Below, one piece after another: positions 41,615-50,087 of a DNA stretch of 64,000 nt (within the stretch, counting starts at the first letter, position 1; every line of letters begins with the position of its first letter). A program made the translations under genes and the position numbers. Below the pieces are notes generated by a model. The model saw only the letters and a program-made list of their open reading frames with translations. It ran no database searches and had not been told where the DNA came from. This stretch comes from Streptantibioticus_C sp963761325 (GTDB taxonomy: Bacteria > Actinomycetota > Actinomycetes > Streptomycetales > Streptomycetaceae), in NCBI GenBank assembly GCA_963761325.1, contig CAVXGZ010000008.1, positions 1,550,001-1,614,000 on the forward strand, in the 5' to 3' direction.

Positions 41615-42253
41615 TCAGCGCCGCCGTTTGGGCACGTGTGCGCGGTACGGGCTGACCGTGGGATCGCCGTCCGCCCAGAACCGCCAGGGGTGCTCGGCGC
41701 CCGCGCCGCCGACCCCGGTGCGCGGGCCGTTGCGGACCGCGGCCGGGTCGACGGGCGTACCGGTGAGGATCTGGAAGACGCCGGGCGGCGTGCCGCACAC
41801 GTCGGCGCCGTCGAGCGAGCGGTCCACGCCGAGGGCGGTGGCGAGCCGGGCCGGGCCCTGGGCCAGGTCGGCGTCGCGGCGCGAGGAGGCGCGGCGCGAT
41901 CGGGCGAGCGCGGCGCCGGCGGTGATCTCGCCCGCGCGCAGCAGTACGCCGCTCGCCGTGCCCTCCGGTCCGCAGACCAGGTTCATGCAGTGCCACATGC
42001 CGTACGTGAAGTAGACGTAGGTGTGGCCGGGCGGGCCGAACATGACCGCGTTGCGGGCGGTGCGGCCCCGGTAGGCGTGCGATCCGGGGTCGACCGGGCC
42101 GGCGTACGCCTCGACCTCGGTGAGCCGTACCTCGATGGGGCCGTCGGGGGTGTGCCGGACCAGGACACGCCCGAGCAGGTCGGGGGCGACGTCGAGTACC
42201 GGGCGGTCGAAGAAGGCGCGGCGCAGCGGGGTCCGGTCGGCGGCGGTGATCAT
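41615..42253 (-). CDS. DNA-3-methyladenine glycosylase (AAG/MPG family)
   Basis: About 212 residues; excises alkylated and deaminated purines. The family motifs are present: the N-terminal LLGRVLVRHTPDG, then RLTEVEAYAGPVDPGSHAYRG with the catalytic Glu, FGPPGHTYVYFTYGMWHCMN, and GVLLRAGEI. The ATG at 42253 has no ribosome site; TACCCT ends 8 nt before it, so the mRNA may be leaderless. Upstream of tyrS, separated by about 100 bp. Confidence 0.93.
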   Translation of the reverse strand: MITAADRTPLRRAFFDRPVLDVAPDLLGRVLVRHTPDGPIEVRLTEVEAYAGPVDPGSHAYRGRTARNAVMFGPPGHTYVYFTYGMWHCMNLVCGPEGTASGVLLRAGEITAGAALARSRRASSRRDADLAQGPARLATALGVDRSLDGADVCGTPPGVFQILTGTPVDPAAVRNGPRTGVGGAGAEHPWRFWADGDPTVSPYRAHVPKRRR

Positions 42254-42336
42254 GCGGTACGAGGGTAGTCGTCGGCGGTGTGCGTTGGATCTAGGGTTGC
42301 CGGCGCAAGCGTTTTCCGGTCAGCAGGAGGTACGCA

Positions 42337-42876
42337 GTGTCCGAGCAGAGGAAGCGGCCGCTCCCCCACGACTTCCATCCGCCGGTGGCCTCGTTCACCG
42401 TGGTGAGCGACGACGTCTCGGAGGGCGGGACGCTCAAGGAGGCCCAGGTACAGGCCAAGGGGAACACCTCGCCGCATCTGTCGTGGTCGGGGTTCCCGGC
42501 CGGGACGAAGAGCTTCGCGGTCACGTGCTTCGACCCGGACGCGCCCACCGGCAGCGGGTTCTGGCACTGGACGGTGTTCGACATCCCGGCGACGGTGACC
42601 GAGTTGCCGGCCGGCGCGGGGTCCGGGGACTTCGCCGGGCTGCCGGCCGGCGCGGTGCAGGCGCGCAACGACTACGGGACCCGGGACTTCGGCGGCGCCG
42701 CGCCGCCGCCCGGGGACGGCACGCACCGCTACGTGTTCACCGTCTACGCGGTGGACAGCGAGAAGTTGGGGCCGGACGCGGAGGCGACGCCGGCGGTGGT
42801 CGGTTTCAACCTGCGTTTCCACGCTATCGGCCGGGCGCATGTGATCGGTGAATATGCCGATCCCGGGCAGGCGTGA
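42337..42876 (+). CDS. PEBP / YbhB-YbcL family protein
   Basis: About 179 residues. The core matches phosphatidylethanolamine-binding proteins: the ligand-pocket DPDAPTGSGFWHW near residue 68, ARNDYGTRDFGGAAPPPGDG, and HRYVFTVYAVD. These bind phosphoester ligands; bacterial members have no agreed function. The GTG at 42337 has AGGAGG 6 nt upstream. No signal peptide, so cytosolic. Divergent from the glycosylase. Confidence 0.93.
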   Translation: MSEQRKRPLPHDFHPPVASFTVVSDDVSEGGTLKEAQVQAKGNTSPHLSWSGFPAGTKSFAVTCFDPDAPTGSGFWHWTVFDIPATVTELPAGAGSGDFAGLPAGAVQARNDYGTRDFGGAAPPPGDGTHRYVFTVYAVDSEKLGPDAEATPAVVGFNLRFHAIGRAHVIGEYADPGQA

Positions 42877-43292
42877 TTCGGGCTCTTCCCGGGTGAATAA
42901 TCCCTTGCCTTCGGGCGCCGTCGATCGCACAGTTGATGGTGCCCGGTGCCGAGGTCTCCGGGCGACCGGTGCCGCAGTGGCGGGGATCGCGGACGTGCTT
43001 CGTCCGTGGTCCGCCGGAGTCGGCCGCGCGCCTGCGCGCTGTTGGCCGGCGACCACGCCGGTCGCCCCCACGCCTCGGGCGTCCCTTGTGGAAAACGGGG
43101 GAAGGGACGCCCGGGGCGTTCGGCATTCCGGTGCCGTTTCGCCTTCCGGCGCATATCGCGTTTAATCCTGTTTCGCGTTTGTCGTCAACTTCCTTGCTTT
43201 TCGGGGAAATTGCCTTGTCCAGCTCTGGCCTTCGGGTCACAGTGGTGCCACCTCGTCGCGGGGGCGGGGGCCGGGTCCGGGAGGTGGACAGG
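42877..43292. other. Intergenic region, 416 bp
   Basis: Between the PEBP and HNH genes, both on the plus strand. Open frames extend through it but lack ribosome sites. TTGTCC then CACAGT, spaced 17 bp, end about 45 bp before the HNH start and may be its promoter (weak). No terminator hairpin stood out. Confidence 0.4.
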
Positions 43293-43805
43293 GTGCGCGA
43301 GACGTTGGTGCTCAACGCGGGCTTCGAGCCGTTGTCGACGGTGTCGTTGCGACGTGCGGTGGTGCTGGTGATGCAGGGCAAGGCCGTGGTGGAGCAGGCG
43401 CATCCCGGGCTTCGGATCCACTCGGCGGCGGTGGAACTGCCGGTGCCGCAGGTGATCAGACTCTCCCGGTACGTCAGAGTGCCGTTCCGACAACGGGCCC
43501 CGTGGTCGCGCCGCGGGGTCCTCGTACGCGACCAGCACCGGTGCGGGTACTGCGGGCGCCGGGCGACCACGGTGGACCACATCCAGCCGCGGTCGCGGGG
43601 CGGGCGGGACACCTGGCTGAACACGGTGGCGGCCTGCGCGGCCGACAACCACCGCAAGGCGGACCGCACGCCGGAGCAGGCCGGAATGCGGCTGCTGACG
43701 CGGCCGTTCGAGCCGACGCCGGCCGACGCGCTGCTGCTCGCCCTCGGGCTGGCGGACAGCGGCGGGACCGACGGGGTGCCGCGCTGGCTGCCGCAGTCCG
43801 CGTGA
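43293..43805 (+). CDS. HNH endonuclease family protein
   Basis: About 170 residues. The N-terminal half (RETLVLNAGFEPLSTVSLRR, QGKAVVEQ) is the conserved part seen in this actinobacterial and cyanobacterial group. The C-terminal half holds a zinc-binding CGYCGR and an HNH core with DHIQPRSRGG, then the third His/Asn in AADNHRKADRTP. The nuclease is probably chromosomal housekeeping rather than mobile, since no intron or phage gene is near. The GTG at 43293 is chosen for GGGAGG 8 nt upstream; longer frames reach back to 42933 without support. Confidence 0.9.
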   Translation: MRETLVLNAGFEPLSTVSLRRAVVLVMQGKAVVEQAHPGLRIHSAAVELPVPQVIRLSRYVRVPFRQRAPWSRRGVLVRDQHRCGYCGRRATTVDHIQPRSRGGRDTWLNTVAACAADNHRKADRTPEQAGMRLLTRPFEPTPADALLLALGLADSGGTDGVPRWLPQSA

Positions 43806-43844
43806 GGCTCCCGGACGGCTCGCGGTGAACGGCGGTGAACGGCG

Positions 43845-43887
43845 GAAGCCCTGAACCCGGCGCGTGGTGCGCCGGGTTCAGGGCTTC
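43845..43887. terminator. Bidirectional hairpin terminator
   Basis: A perfect 19-bp stem (GAAGCCCTGAACCCGGCGC) with a 5-base loop between the convergent HNH and SPFH genes. Confidence 0.9.
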
Positions 43888-43908
43888 GGGGCGGCTCGCG
43901 GCCGGGCG

Positions 43909-44865
43909 TCAGTCCTTCTCGATGCCGGGGGCCTCGCGGCGCGGCGGCACCGACTTGCCGTTGGCGGCGCTGTTGCCGCTGCCGGGGGTGGGCATGCCGA
44001 GGTTGCCGAACGCGCCGCCGAGGCCCTTGAGCGCGTCGCCGATCTCGCTGGGCACGATCCACAGCTTGTTGGCGTCGCCCTCGGCGATCTTGGGGAGCAT
44101 CTGCAGGTACTGGTAGGCCAGCAGCTTCTGGTCCGGGTCGCCGGCGTGGATGGACTCGAAGACGGTGCGGATCGCCTGGGCCTCGCCCTCGGCGCGCAGG
44201 GCCGCCGCCTTGGCCTCACCTTCGGCGCGCAGCACGGCGGACGCCTTCTCGCCCTCGGCGGTGAGGATCTGGGACTGCCGGATGCCCTCGGCGGTGAGGA
44301 TCGCGGCCCGCTTGTCGCGGTCGGCGCGCATCTGCTTCTCCATCGAGTCCTGGATGGAGGTGGGCGGCTCGATCGCCTTGAGCTCGACCCGGTTGACCCG
44401 GATGCCCCACTTGCCGGTGGCCTCGTCGAGGACGCCGCGCAACGCGTGGTTGATCTCCTCGCGGGAGGTCAGGGTGCGCTCCAGGTCCATGCCGCCGATG
44501 ATGTTGCGCAGCGTGGTGACGGTGAGCTGCTCGATCGCCTGGATGTAGCTGGCGACCTCGTAGGTCGCGGCGCGGGCGTCGGTGACCTGGTAGTAGATGA
44601 CGGTGTCGATGTTGACGACCAGGTTGTCCTGGGTGATCACCGGCTGCGGTGGGAAGGGCACGACCTGCTCGCGCAGGTCGATCCGGTTGCGGATCCGGTC
44701 GATGAAGGGCACCACGATGTTGAGGCCGGCGCTCAGGGTGCGGGTGTAGCGCCCGAAGCGCTCCACGATCGCGGCGCTCGCCTGCGGAATGACCTGGACC
44801 GTCTTGATGAGTGCGATGAAGACAAGCACCACCAGGATGACCAGGACGATGATGATGGGTGTCAC
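43909..44865 (-). CDS. SPFH/stomatin-like membrane protein (paraslipin type)
   Basis: About 318 residues. One N-terminal membrane helix (PIIIVLVILVVLVFIALI) is followed by the SPFH domain (QASAAIVERFGRYTRTL, VPFIDRIRNRIDLREQ, IDTVIYYQVTDARAA), and then a long helical region with AEGEAKAAALRAEGEAQAI repeats. Such proteins oligomerise into membrane microdomains. An NfeD partner, the usual neighbour of this class, is encoded immediately upstream. The GTG at 44865 has GGGAG 5 nt upstream; the ATG at 44877, adding four residues, is the alternative. Confidence 0.92.
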   Translation of the reverse strand: MTPIIIVLVILVVLVFIALIKTVQVIPQASAAIVERFGRYTRTLSAGLNIVVPFIDRIRNRIDLREQVVPFPPQPVITQDNLVVNIDTVIYYQVTDARAATYEVASYIQAIEQLTVTTLRNIIGGMDLERTLTSREEINHALRGVLDEATGKWGIRVNRVELKAIEPPTSIQDSMEKQMRADRDKRAAILTAEGIRQSQILTAEGEKASAVLRAEGEAKAAALRAEGEAQAIRTVFESIHAGDPDQKLLAYQYLQMLPKIAEGDANKLWIVPSEIGDALKGLGGAFGNLGMPTPGSGNSAANGKSVPPRREAPGIEKD

Positions 44866-45000
44866 GACCACTCCCATGCCACGCGCCGCAAAGCGGTTGG
44901 TAGTTGATCCGTATGCTGATCAGGATGATCAAGTCTGACAGACCGTGAGCCCCCCGCGCTGCGGGTTCGCCGATTCCCTCACGGCGCGGACGCCTCGCGG

Positions 45001-45432
45001 TCACATCACGACAGCGGTGGCTCCTTCGATCTCGACGACGTCCACTTCCTGGCCGGCTTCGAAGACCAGGGTGGTGTCGTAGGCCCGGGCGGACCAGATC
45101 TCGCCGCCGAGCTTGACCCGGCCGGTGCGCCCGTCGACCCGTTCCAGCACCAGCGCCTGACGCCCCCTGAGCGCGTCGATGCCGGTGCGCAGCTCGGGGC
45201 GGGTGGTGCGGTGCCGGTTGGCGATGACGCGCACGACCGAGACCAGCGCGACGGAGACCACCAGGAAGATCACGACCTGCGGCACGCCGCCGACGCCGAG
45301 AGCCGACGCCAGGGCGGCGCAGAGCGCACCGATCGCGAGCATGCCGAACTCGGGCATCGCGGTGATCACCAGCGGGATGCCCAGGACGCCCGCGGCGGCG
45401 AGCCACCACACCCATTCGTTCACAAGTCCCAT
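45001..45432 (-). CDS. NfeD-like membrane protein
   Basis: About 143 residues. Two or three N-terminal hydrophobic segments (WWLAAAGVLGIPLVI, MLAIGALCAALASALG, VVIFLVVSVALVSVVRVI) are followed by a C-terminal OB-fold with RVKLGGEIWSARA and VDVVEIEGATAVV. NfeD proteins pair with stomatin-type SPFH proteins in membrane quality control. The stop-to-start distance to the SPFH gene is about 135 bp on the same strand. This is the short form, without the ClpP-like protease. Confidence 0.9.
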   Translation of the reverse strand: MGLVNEWVWWLAAAGVLGIPLVITAMPEFGMLAIGALCAALASALGVGGVPQVVIFLVVSVALVSVVRVIANRHRTTRPELRTGIDALRGRQALVLERVDGRTGRVKLGGEIWSARAYDTTLVFEAGQEVDVVEIEGATAVVM

Positions 45433-45484
45433 GGTAGGGCGGAAAGATGGGCCCGGACAGGCGGCGACCGGCCGGATCAGGCCA

Positions 45485-46276
45485 TCACTTCATGGGGAGG
45501 CCGGCGGCCGTCCAGCGCTCGCCGCGGTGGTCGACGACGAGCGGGAGTCCGAAGCAGTGCGACAGGTTGCGCGAGGTGAGCTCGTCCTCGATCGGGCCGG
45601 CGGCCACCACCTTGCCCTGGCGGATCATCAGGACGTGGGTGAAACCTGGCGCGATCTCCTCGACGTGGTGGGTTACCATGATCATCGACGGGGCGATCGG
45701 GTCCCGGGCCAGCCGGCCGAGGCGGCGCACCAGGTCCTCGCGGCCGCCGAGGTCGAGGCCGGCGGCGGGCTCGTCGAGGAGCAGCAGCTCGGGGTCGGTC
45801 ATGATGGCGCGGGCGATCAGGGTGCGCTTGCGCTCGCCCTCCGAGAGGGTGCCGAAGCGCCGGGCGGCGAACTCGGTCATGCCGAGCCGGTCCAGGATCA
45901 GCCGGGCGCGCTCCTCGTCGGAGGCCTCGTAGCTCTCCCGCCAGTGGGCGGTCATGCCGTAGGCGGCGGTGAGCACGGTGTCCAGGACGGTCTGGGAGCG
46001 CGGCATCTTCTCGGCCATCGCCGCGCCGGCCACCCCGATGCGCGGCCGCAGCTCGAAGACGTCCACTCCGCCGAGCTTCTCGCCGAGGATGGCGGCGGTG
46101 CCAGTGGTGGGGTAGAGGTAGCTGGACGCGACGTTGAGCAGCGTGGTCTTGCCGGCGCCGTTCGGCCCGAGGATCACCCAGCGTTCGCCCTCGGCGACCG
46201 ACCAGGAGATCCCGTCGAGCAGAGCGCGTCCGTCGCGGACCACGGATACGTCCACCAGCTCCAGTACATCGCCCAT
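45485..46276 (-). CDS. ABC transporter ATP-binding protein
   Basis: About 263 residues. Walker A GPNGAGKTT near residue 37, signature LSEGERKR, Walker B LLLLDEP, and H-loop MVTHH are all intact. LSEGE rather than LSGGQ fits the ModF/YlmA-like branch of ABC ATPases. No permease is encoded nearby, so it may act with a distant membrane partner or as a non-transport ABC protein. The ATG at 46276 has GGGGAGA about 10 nt upstream. Follows nothing on its strand and is divergent from the 263-residue protein beyond it. Confidence 0.88.
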   Translation of the reverse strand: MGDVLELVDVSVVRDGRALLDGISWSVAEGERWVILGPNGAGKTTLLNVASSYLYPTTGTAAILGEKLGGVDVFELRPRIGVAGAAMAEKMPRSQTVLDTVLTAAYGMTAHWRESYEASDEERARLILDRLGMTEFAARRFGTLSEGERKRTLIARAIMTDPELLLLDEPAAGLDLGGREDLVRRLGRLARDPIAPSMIMVTHHVEEIAPGFTHVLMIRQGKVVAAGPIEDELTSRNLSHCFGLPLVVDHRGERWTAAGLPMK

Positions 46277-46383
46277 GAGCGCGTTGTCTCCCCTATGTGT
46301 GTGCGGTCTCGGTCGGCCGCGGGGCCGCCCCATGAAAAACCCCCGAGGGAAAACCTACGCCACACCCGGGAGCCTCCAGTCCA

Positions 46384-46389
46384 TAGGCT
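46384..46389 (+). promoter_or_regulatory. -10 hexamer implying leaderless mRNA
   Basis: TAGGCT ends 6 nt before the ATG at 46396, and no ribosome site precedes the ATG. Confidence 0.55.
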
Positions 46390-46395
46390 GGGTGG

Positions 46396-47187
46396 ATGCT
46401 TCAGGAACCGCGTGCGGGACGCATGACAGCTTGGGGAAATGCCCTGATCGGCGGCTTTGTCTCCCCGGACGACGCCGTGGACGCGATCACGGCCGGGGAC
46501 TCGGCGCACCGGATCGCCGGTCTGCCGGGGGAGGACGGCGCGGTGGGCGCCACGTTGGGCCTCGGCAGACTGCGCGCGCTGGGGGTGTCGGGGTTCCGGC
46601 TCGCGCTGCCGGTGCCGGGCCATCCGCTGGGGCTGAGCGGCCCGCCGGAGTTCAACGCGCGGGCGCTGGCGGCCGGCGAGGCGGTGCTCGGCGTCGGCGT
46701 GGCGCTCGGGCTGGTGCCGGAGGTGGCGGAGGCCGGGCCGCGCGGCGACCGGCACGTCGAGGTGGTGTGGCGCTGCCTGCCGGTGCGGGAGGCGCCGCCG
46801 GCGGACGTGCCGTCGCTCGGCGAGGCGGAACGGGAGCTGGCGGAGGCGCTGCGGGACGCGACGCAGGCGCTGGGCCGGCTGGACGTGGCCGGCGCGGGTC
46901 CGGCGGCGCAGGCGGCGCTCGACGCGTACCGGGCGCGCACCGAGCAGGGCCGCGAGGTGCTGGCCCCGGGCTATCCGGCGCGCGCGGTCCGGGTGCTGGA
47001 ACTGGCCCAGCGGGTCGGGGCGCTGACCGGGATCGCCCGGGCCGGGGACCACGGCGGCGCGGTCAGCGCGTCGCAGATCGCGGCCCGCGAGGAGCTGCTG
47101 CGGCCGGTGGAGCGGGTCGCGCGCCGGGCACAGGTGGCGGCGTACAACGCCTACGTGGAGGAGGCGGAACGGCGCCGCGGGCAGTAG
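46396..47187 (+). CDS. Conserved actinobacterial protein of unknown function
   Basis: About 263 residues, Ala/Gly-rich, with a beta-rich N-terminal half (LGLSGPPEFNARALAAGEAV) and a helical C-terminal half (VRVLELAQRVGALTGIARAG, AQVAAYNAYVEEAERRR). No catalytic motif, membrane segment or signal peptide was found. I recognise it only as a streptomycete conserved hypothetical type. It ends at a good terminator and is divergent from the ABC ATPase gene. Confidence 0.78.
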   Translation: MLQEPRAGRMTAWGNALIGGFVSPDDAVDAITAGDSAHRIAGLPGEDGAVGATLGLGRLRALGVSGFRLALPVPGHPLGLSGPPEFNARALAAGEAVLGVGVALGLVPEVAEAGPRGDRHVEVVWRCLPVREAPPADVPSLGEAERELAEALRDATQALGRLDVAGAGPAAQAALDAYRARTEQGREVLAPGYPARAVRVLELAQRVGALTGIARAGDHGGAVSASQIAAREELLRPVERVARRAQVAAYNAYVEEAERRRGQ

Positions 47188-47208
47188 CCGGCGGCGGGCG
47201 AACGGCGG

Positions 47209-47239
47209 AGGCCCCGCGGCCGTGCGGGCCGCGGGGCCT
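47209..47239. terminator. Bidirectional hairpin terminator
   Basis: AGGCCCCGCGGCC and its complement form a 13-bp stem with a 5-base loop between the convergent gene ending at 47187 and the chaplin ending at 47292. Confidence 0.8.
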
Positions 47240-47291
47240 GGTCATCCGGCCGGCCGGCGCCGCACGGGGCGGTCCGGCCGGGGCGGGATCG

Positions 47292-47531
47292 TCAGCCGTC
47301 GTGCCCGGCGTTGCCGAACGCCGGGTTGAGGGCGCCGACGACGTTGACCGAGTCGCCGACCAGGTTGACCGGGACGTGCACCGGGGCCTGGATCGTGTTG
47401 CCCGAGACCACGCCGGGGGAAGCGGTGGTGGCGCCGTGCGCGTCGGCACTGGCGAGGGCGGTCCCGGCGCAGGCGCCCGCGGCCACACCAGCGGTGGCGA
47501 TGACCAGGGCGGCCTTCTTGGCAGTGTTCAT
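47292..47531 (-). CDS. Short chaplin, cysteine-free in the mature part
   Basis: 79 residues. A signal peptide (KKAALVIATAGVAAGACAGTALA) is followed by a chaplin domain: SPGVVSGNTIQAPVHVPVN, VGDSVNVVGALNPAFGN. Chaplins are secreted surface-active amyloid proteins coating aerial hyphae and spores. The two Cys usually found at VNVCG and near GNxC are Val and Ala/Gly here, so no disulfide can form, as in ChpE. The ATG at 47531 has GGAGGA 8 nt upstream. Lies next to a second, very similar chaplin, likely a duplicate. Confidence 0.92.
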   Translation of the reverse strand: MNTAKKAALVIATAGVAAGACAGTALASADAHGATTASPGVVSGNTIQAPVHVPVNLVGDSVNVVGALNPAFGNAGHDG

Positions 47532-47678
47532 GGGAAGAGTTCCTCCTGTGGTTCGGTGATCCCAACCTCGGGTCACACGTGGGGAAACGCCTCCCGGGCG
47601 CGGATGACACGGTCCGGCCCGCCGATACCTCCGTACGGCGCAACAACGGGCCGTGGCCGTGTCCTTCGCGCGGATGGG

Positions 47679-47921
47679 TCAGCCGTTGTGCCCGGTGCTG
47701 CCGAACGCCGGGTTGAGGGCGCCGATGACGTTGACCGAGTCGCCCACCACGTTGACCGGGACGTGCACCGGGACCTGGACCAGGTTGCCCGAGACCACGC
47801 CGGGGGAAGCGGTGGCGGCACCGTGCGCGTCGGCGCTGTTCGCGGAGGCGACTCCGGCGCCGGCGACGGCCAGGCCACTCGCGACGGCGACGAGGGCGGC
47901 GGCCTTCTTCAGGTTCTTCAC
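47679..47921 (-). CDS. chpE: Short chaplin of the ChpE type
   Basis: 80 residues, starting KNLKKAAALVAVASGLAVAG, the leader I recall for S. coelicolor ChpE. It is followed by SPGVVSGNLVQVPVHVPVN and VGDSVNVIGALNPAFGSTG, again without cysteine. Secreted, no membrane anchor or sorting signal. ChpE is one of the short chaplins needed for formation of the hydrophobic rodlet layer. The GTG at 47921 follows AGAGG by about 7 nt. The gene sits between a twin chaplin and a NarL-type regulator. Confidence 0.92.
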   Translation of the reverse strand: MKNLKKAAALVAVASGLAVAGAGVASANSADAHGAATASPGVVSGNLVQVPVHVPVNVVGDSVNVIGALNPAFGSTGHNG

Positions 47922-48096
47922 TTCTTCAGACCTCTCTGCGTGGTGCGCCGCCACTTCGCGGACGGCACGCCATGGAGAACGGCCGGCGGTCGCCGGGGAT
48001 GCGCCGTTCGGGCTACATGCACCCGACGGTATGAATCTCGTTCGGTAGGACCAACCGCCTGTCGGACAGTCGCTCGGAGCGGTGGAAAAGCCGGGG

Positions 48097-48759
48097 TCAG
48101 CCGCCCATGCCGTGCCGCACCGCCCACAGCGCGGCCTGGGTGCGGTCCGCGACGTCCAGCTTCATCAGGATGTTCGACACGTGGGTCTTGACCGTCTTCT
48201 CGGAGAGCACCAGCGCGCGGGCGATCTCCCGGTTGGAGCGGCCGTCCGCGATCAGCGCCAGCACCTCGCGCTCCCGGTCGGTGAGCGAGCCGCCGCGGCC
48301 CCGGTCGCCGCCGCCGGCCTCCCGGGCCAGCAGCGCGTCCGCCACCTCCGGCTGCAGCAGCACGTGGCCGGCGTGCACCGAGCGGATCGCGCCGGCCAGC
48401 GCGTCGGGGTCCACGTCCTTGTAGACGTAGCCGGCCGCGCCGGCCCGCAGCGCGGGGACGACGGTGCGCTGCTCGGTGAAGCTGGTGACCACCAGGACCC
48501 GGGCCTTGCTGCCGCCGTCGCGCAGTTGCCGCAGGGCGGCTATGCCGTCGGTGCCGGGCATGCGGATGTCGAGCAGGATCACGTCCGGGTCGAGCTCGCC
48601 GGCCCGGCGCACCCCCTCGTCGCCGTCGCCGGCCTCGCCGACCACCTCGATGTCGGGCTGCACCTCCAGGAAGGTCCGCAGACCGCGCCGGACCACCTGG
48701 TGGTCGTCGACCAGCAGGACCCGGATCACCCCGGGCCGCCGGACCGCCTCGTCAGCCAC
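48097..48759 (-). CDS. NarL/FixJ-type response regulator
   Basis: About 220 residues. The receiver domain has the acidic pair in LLVDDHQ, the phospho-acceptor Asp in VILLDIRMPGTDG near residue 62, the switch Thr-Ser in VVTSF, and the Lys in YVYKD. The C-terminal LuxR helix-turn-helix follows (LTDREREVLALIADGRSNREI, SEKTVKTHVSNILMKL). The GTG at 48759 overlaps the kinase stop and has GGAGG 6 nt upstream, so the kinase is translated first and couples to it. Adjacent to the chaplins, but control of them is not shown. Confidence 0.95.
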   Translation of the reverse strand: MADEAVRRPGVIRVLLVDDHQVVRRGLRTFLEVQPDIEVVGEAGDGDEGVRRAGELDPDVILLDIRMPGTDGIAALRQLRDGGSKARVLVVTSFTEQRTVVPALRAGAAGYVYKDVDPDALAGAIRSVHAGHVLLQPEVADALLAREAGGGDRGRGGSLTDREREVLALIADGRSNREIARALVLSEKTVKTHVSNILMKLDVADRTQAALWAVRHGMGG

Positions 48760-49900
48760 CGGGCACCTCCATCTCGATCACGGTGCCCTCGCCGGGCGCC
48801 GAGCGGACGTCGAGCCGGCCGCCCGCCGCGGCGGCCCGGTCGCGCATCGAGACCAGTCCGAGGTGGCGGCCGGAGCGGCGCACCGCGGAGGGGTCGAAGC
48901 CGGCCCCGTCGTCGCGGACGAGCAGGACCGCGCCCTTGCCGCATGACGTCAGCTCGACCTCGACGCGTTCGGCCCCGGAGTGGCGCAGCGCGTTGTGCAG
49001 CGCCTCCTGGGCGACCCGGAGCACCGCCTCCTCCTGGGCCGCGGGCAGGGCGCGGGCGAGCCGGCCGGCGAAGGTGGTGCGCGCGCTGTGGGCGCGGTCG
49101 AGCACCTCGACCTGGCTGCGCAGCGCGGCGGCGAGCCCGTCCTCCTCCAGCGCGGCGGGCCGCAGTTCGACGACGACGGCGCGCAGTTCGTCGGCGGCCT
49201 CGGCGGCGAGCGCGGCGACCTGGCGCAGTTCCTCCTTGGCGCGGGCCGGATCGCGGTCGACCAGGGCGGCGGCGGCCTGCGCGGTCAGCCGGAGCGAGAA
49301 GAGCTTCTGCGAGACGGCGTCGTGCAGTTCGTGGGCGATGCGGGCGCGTTCGCCGGCGATGGTCAGCTCGCGGCTGCGTTCGTGCAGCCGGGCGTTGGAC
49401 AGGGCGAGCGCGGCGTGCGCGGCCAGGGTGCGCAGCAGGTCCTCGTCGTCCGCGCTGAAGCCGGGGCCGGGGTCGGGGCCGGCGTGGTTCTTGTTGGCCA
49501 GGAAGATCGCGCCGAGCACCTCGCCGTCGTCGACGATGGGCATGCCGAGGAAGTCGGTCATCTCGGGGTGCGCCTTCGGCCAGCCCTCGAAGCTCGGGTG
49601 GCGGCGCAGGTCGTCGAGGCGCTGGGTGGTGGCCTCCTGGAGCATCACGCCGAGGATGCCGTGCTGCCGGGGCAGCGGGCCGATCGCCTTCCACTGCTCG
49701 TCGCTGACGCCGTCGACGACGAACTGGGCGAAGCCGCCGTGGTCGTCGGGCACGCCGAGGGCGGCGTAGCGGGCGCCGATGAGCTGGCGCGCGGAGCCGA
49801 CGATGGTCTGCAGGACCTCGTGCACCTCGCGGTGCCGGCTCACGGCGAGGACCGCGCTGCTCATGGCGTTGATCTGGTCGCGTGCCGCCGGGCCGGTCAT
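48752..49900 (-). CDS. GAF-domain sensor histidine kinase, HPK7 class
   Basis: About 382 residues, no membrane segments, so cytosolic. A GAF domain (about 20-175, HREVHEVLQTIVGSARQLI to FLGMPIVDDGEVLG, FLANKNHAGP) is followed by the HisKA_3 dimer/phosphorylation helix with HELHDAVSQKLF and an HATPase with EALHNALRHSGA and DDGAGFD. DevS/NreB-type kinases share this plan. The ligand is not predictable: no heme or Fe-S Cys set is apparent. First gene of a two-gene operon with the regulator and divergent from the SDR gene. Confidence 0.95.
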   Translation of the reverse strand: MTGPAARDQINAMSSAVLAVSRHREVHEVLQTIVGSARQLIGARYAALGVPDDHGGFAQFVVDGVSDEQWKAIGPLPRQHGILGVMLQEATTQRLDDLRRHPSFEGWPKAHPEMTDFLGMPIVDDGEVLGAIFLANKNHAGPDPGPGFSADDEDLLRTLAAHAALALSNARLHERSRELTIAGERARIAHELHDAVSQKLFSLRLTAQAAAALVDRDPARAKEELRQVAALAAEAADELRAVVVELRPAALEEDGLAAALRSQVEVLDRAHSARTTFAGRLARALPAAQEEAVLRVAQEALHNALRHSGAERVEVELTSCGKGAVLLVRDDGAGFDPSAVRRSGRHLGLVSMRDRAAAAGGRLDVRSAPGEGTVIEMEVPGG

Positions 49901-50087
49901 GTGGCCACGGTACCGGCGGGCGGGGCGGGCGGCATCGGCCGCCGGACCGGTGCGGACCGGGACGTGCGGCGTAGGCCCAACGGACCCGGGCGGCTGCGGC
50001 GTCCGGCCGAGGCGCGCGGGGCGGGGGCGTTCCTACGGTGGGGCCGTCGCTCGGCGGTGGGCCGGGTCGGGAGTCGAGGAGCAGCGG

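Noticed and set aside
42933..43292. N-terminal extension of the HNH protein
   Set aside because: No ribosome site upstream and no conserved sequence; GGGAGG marks the GTG at 43293.
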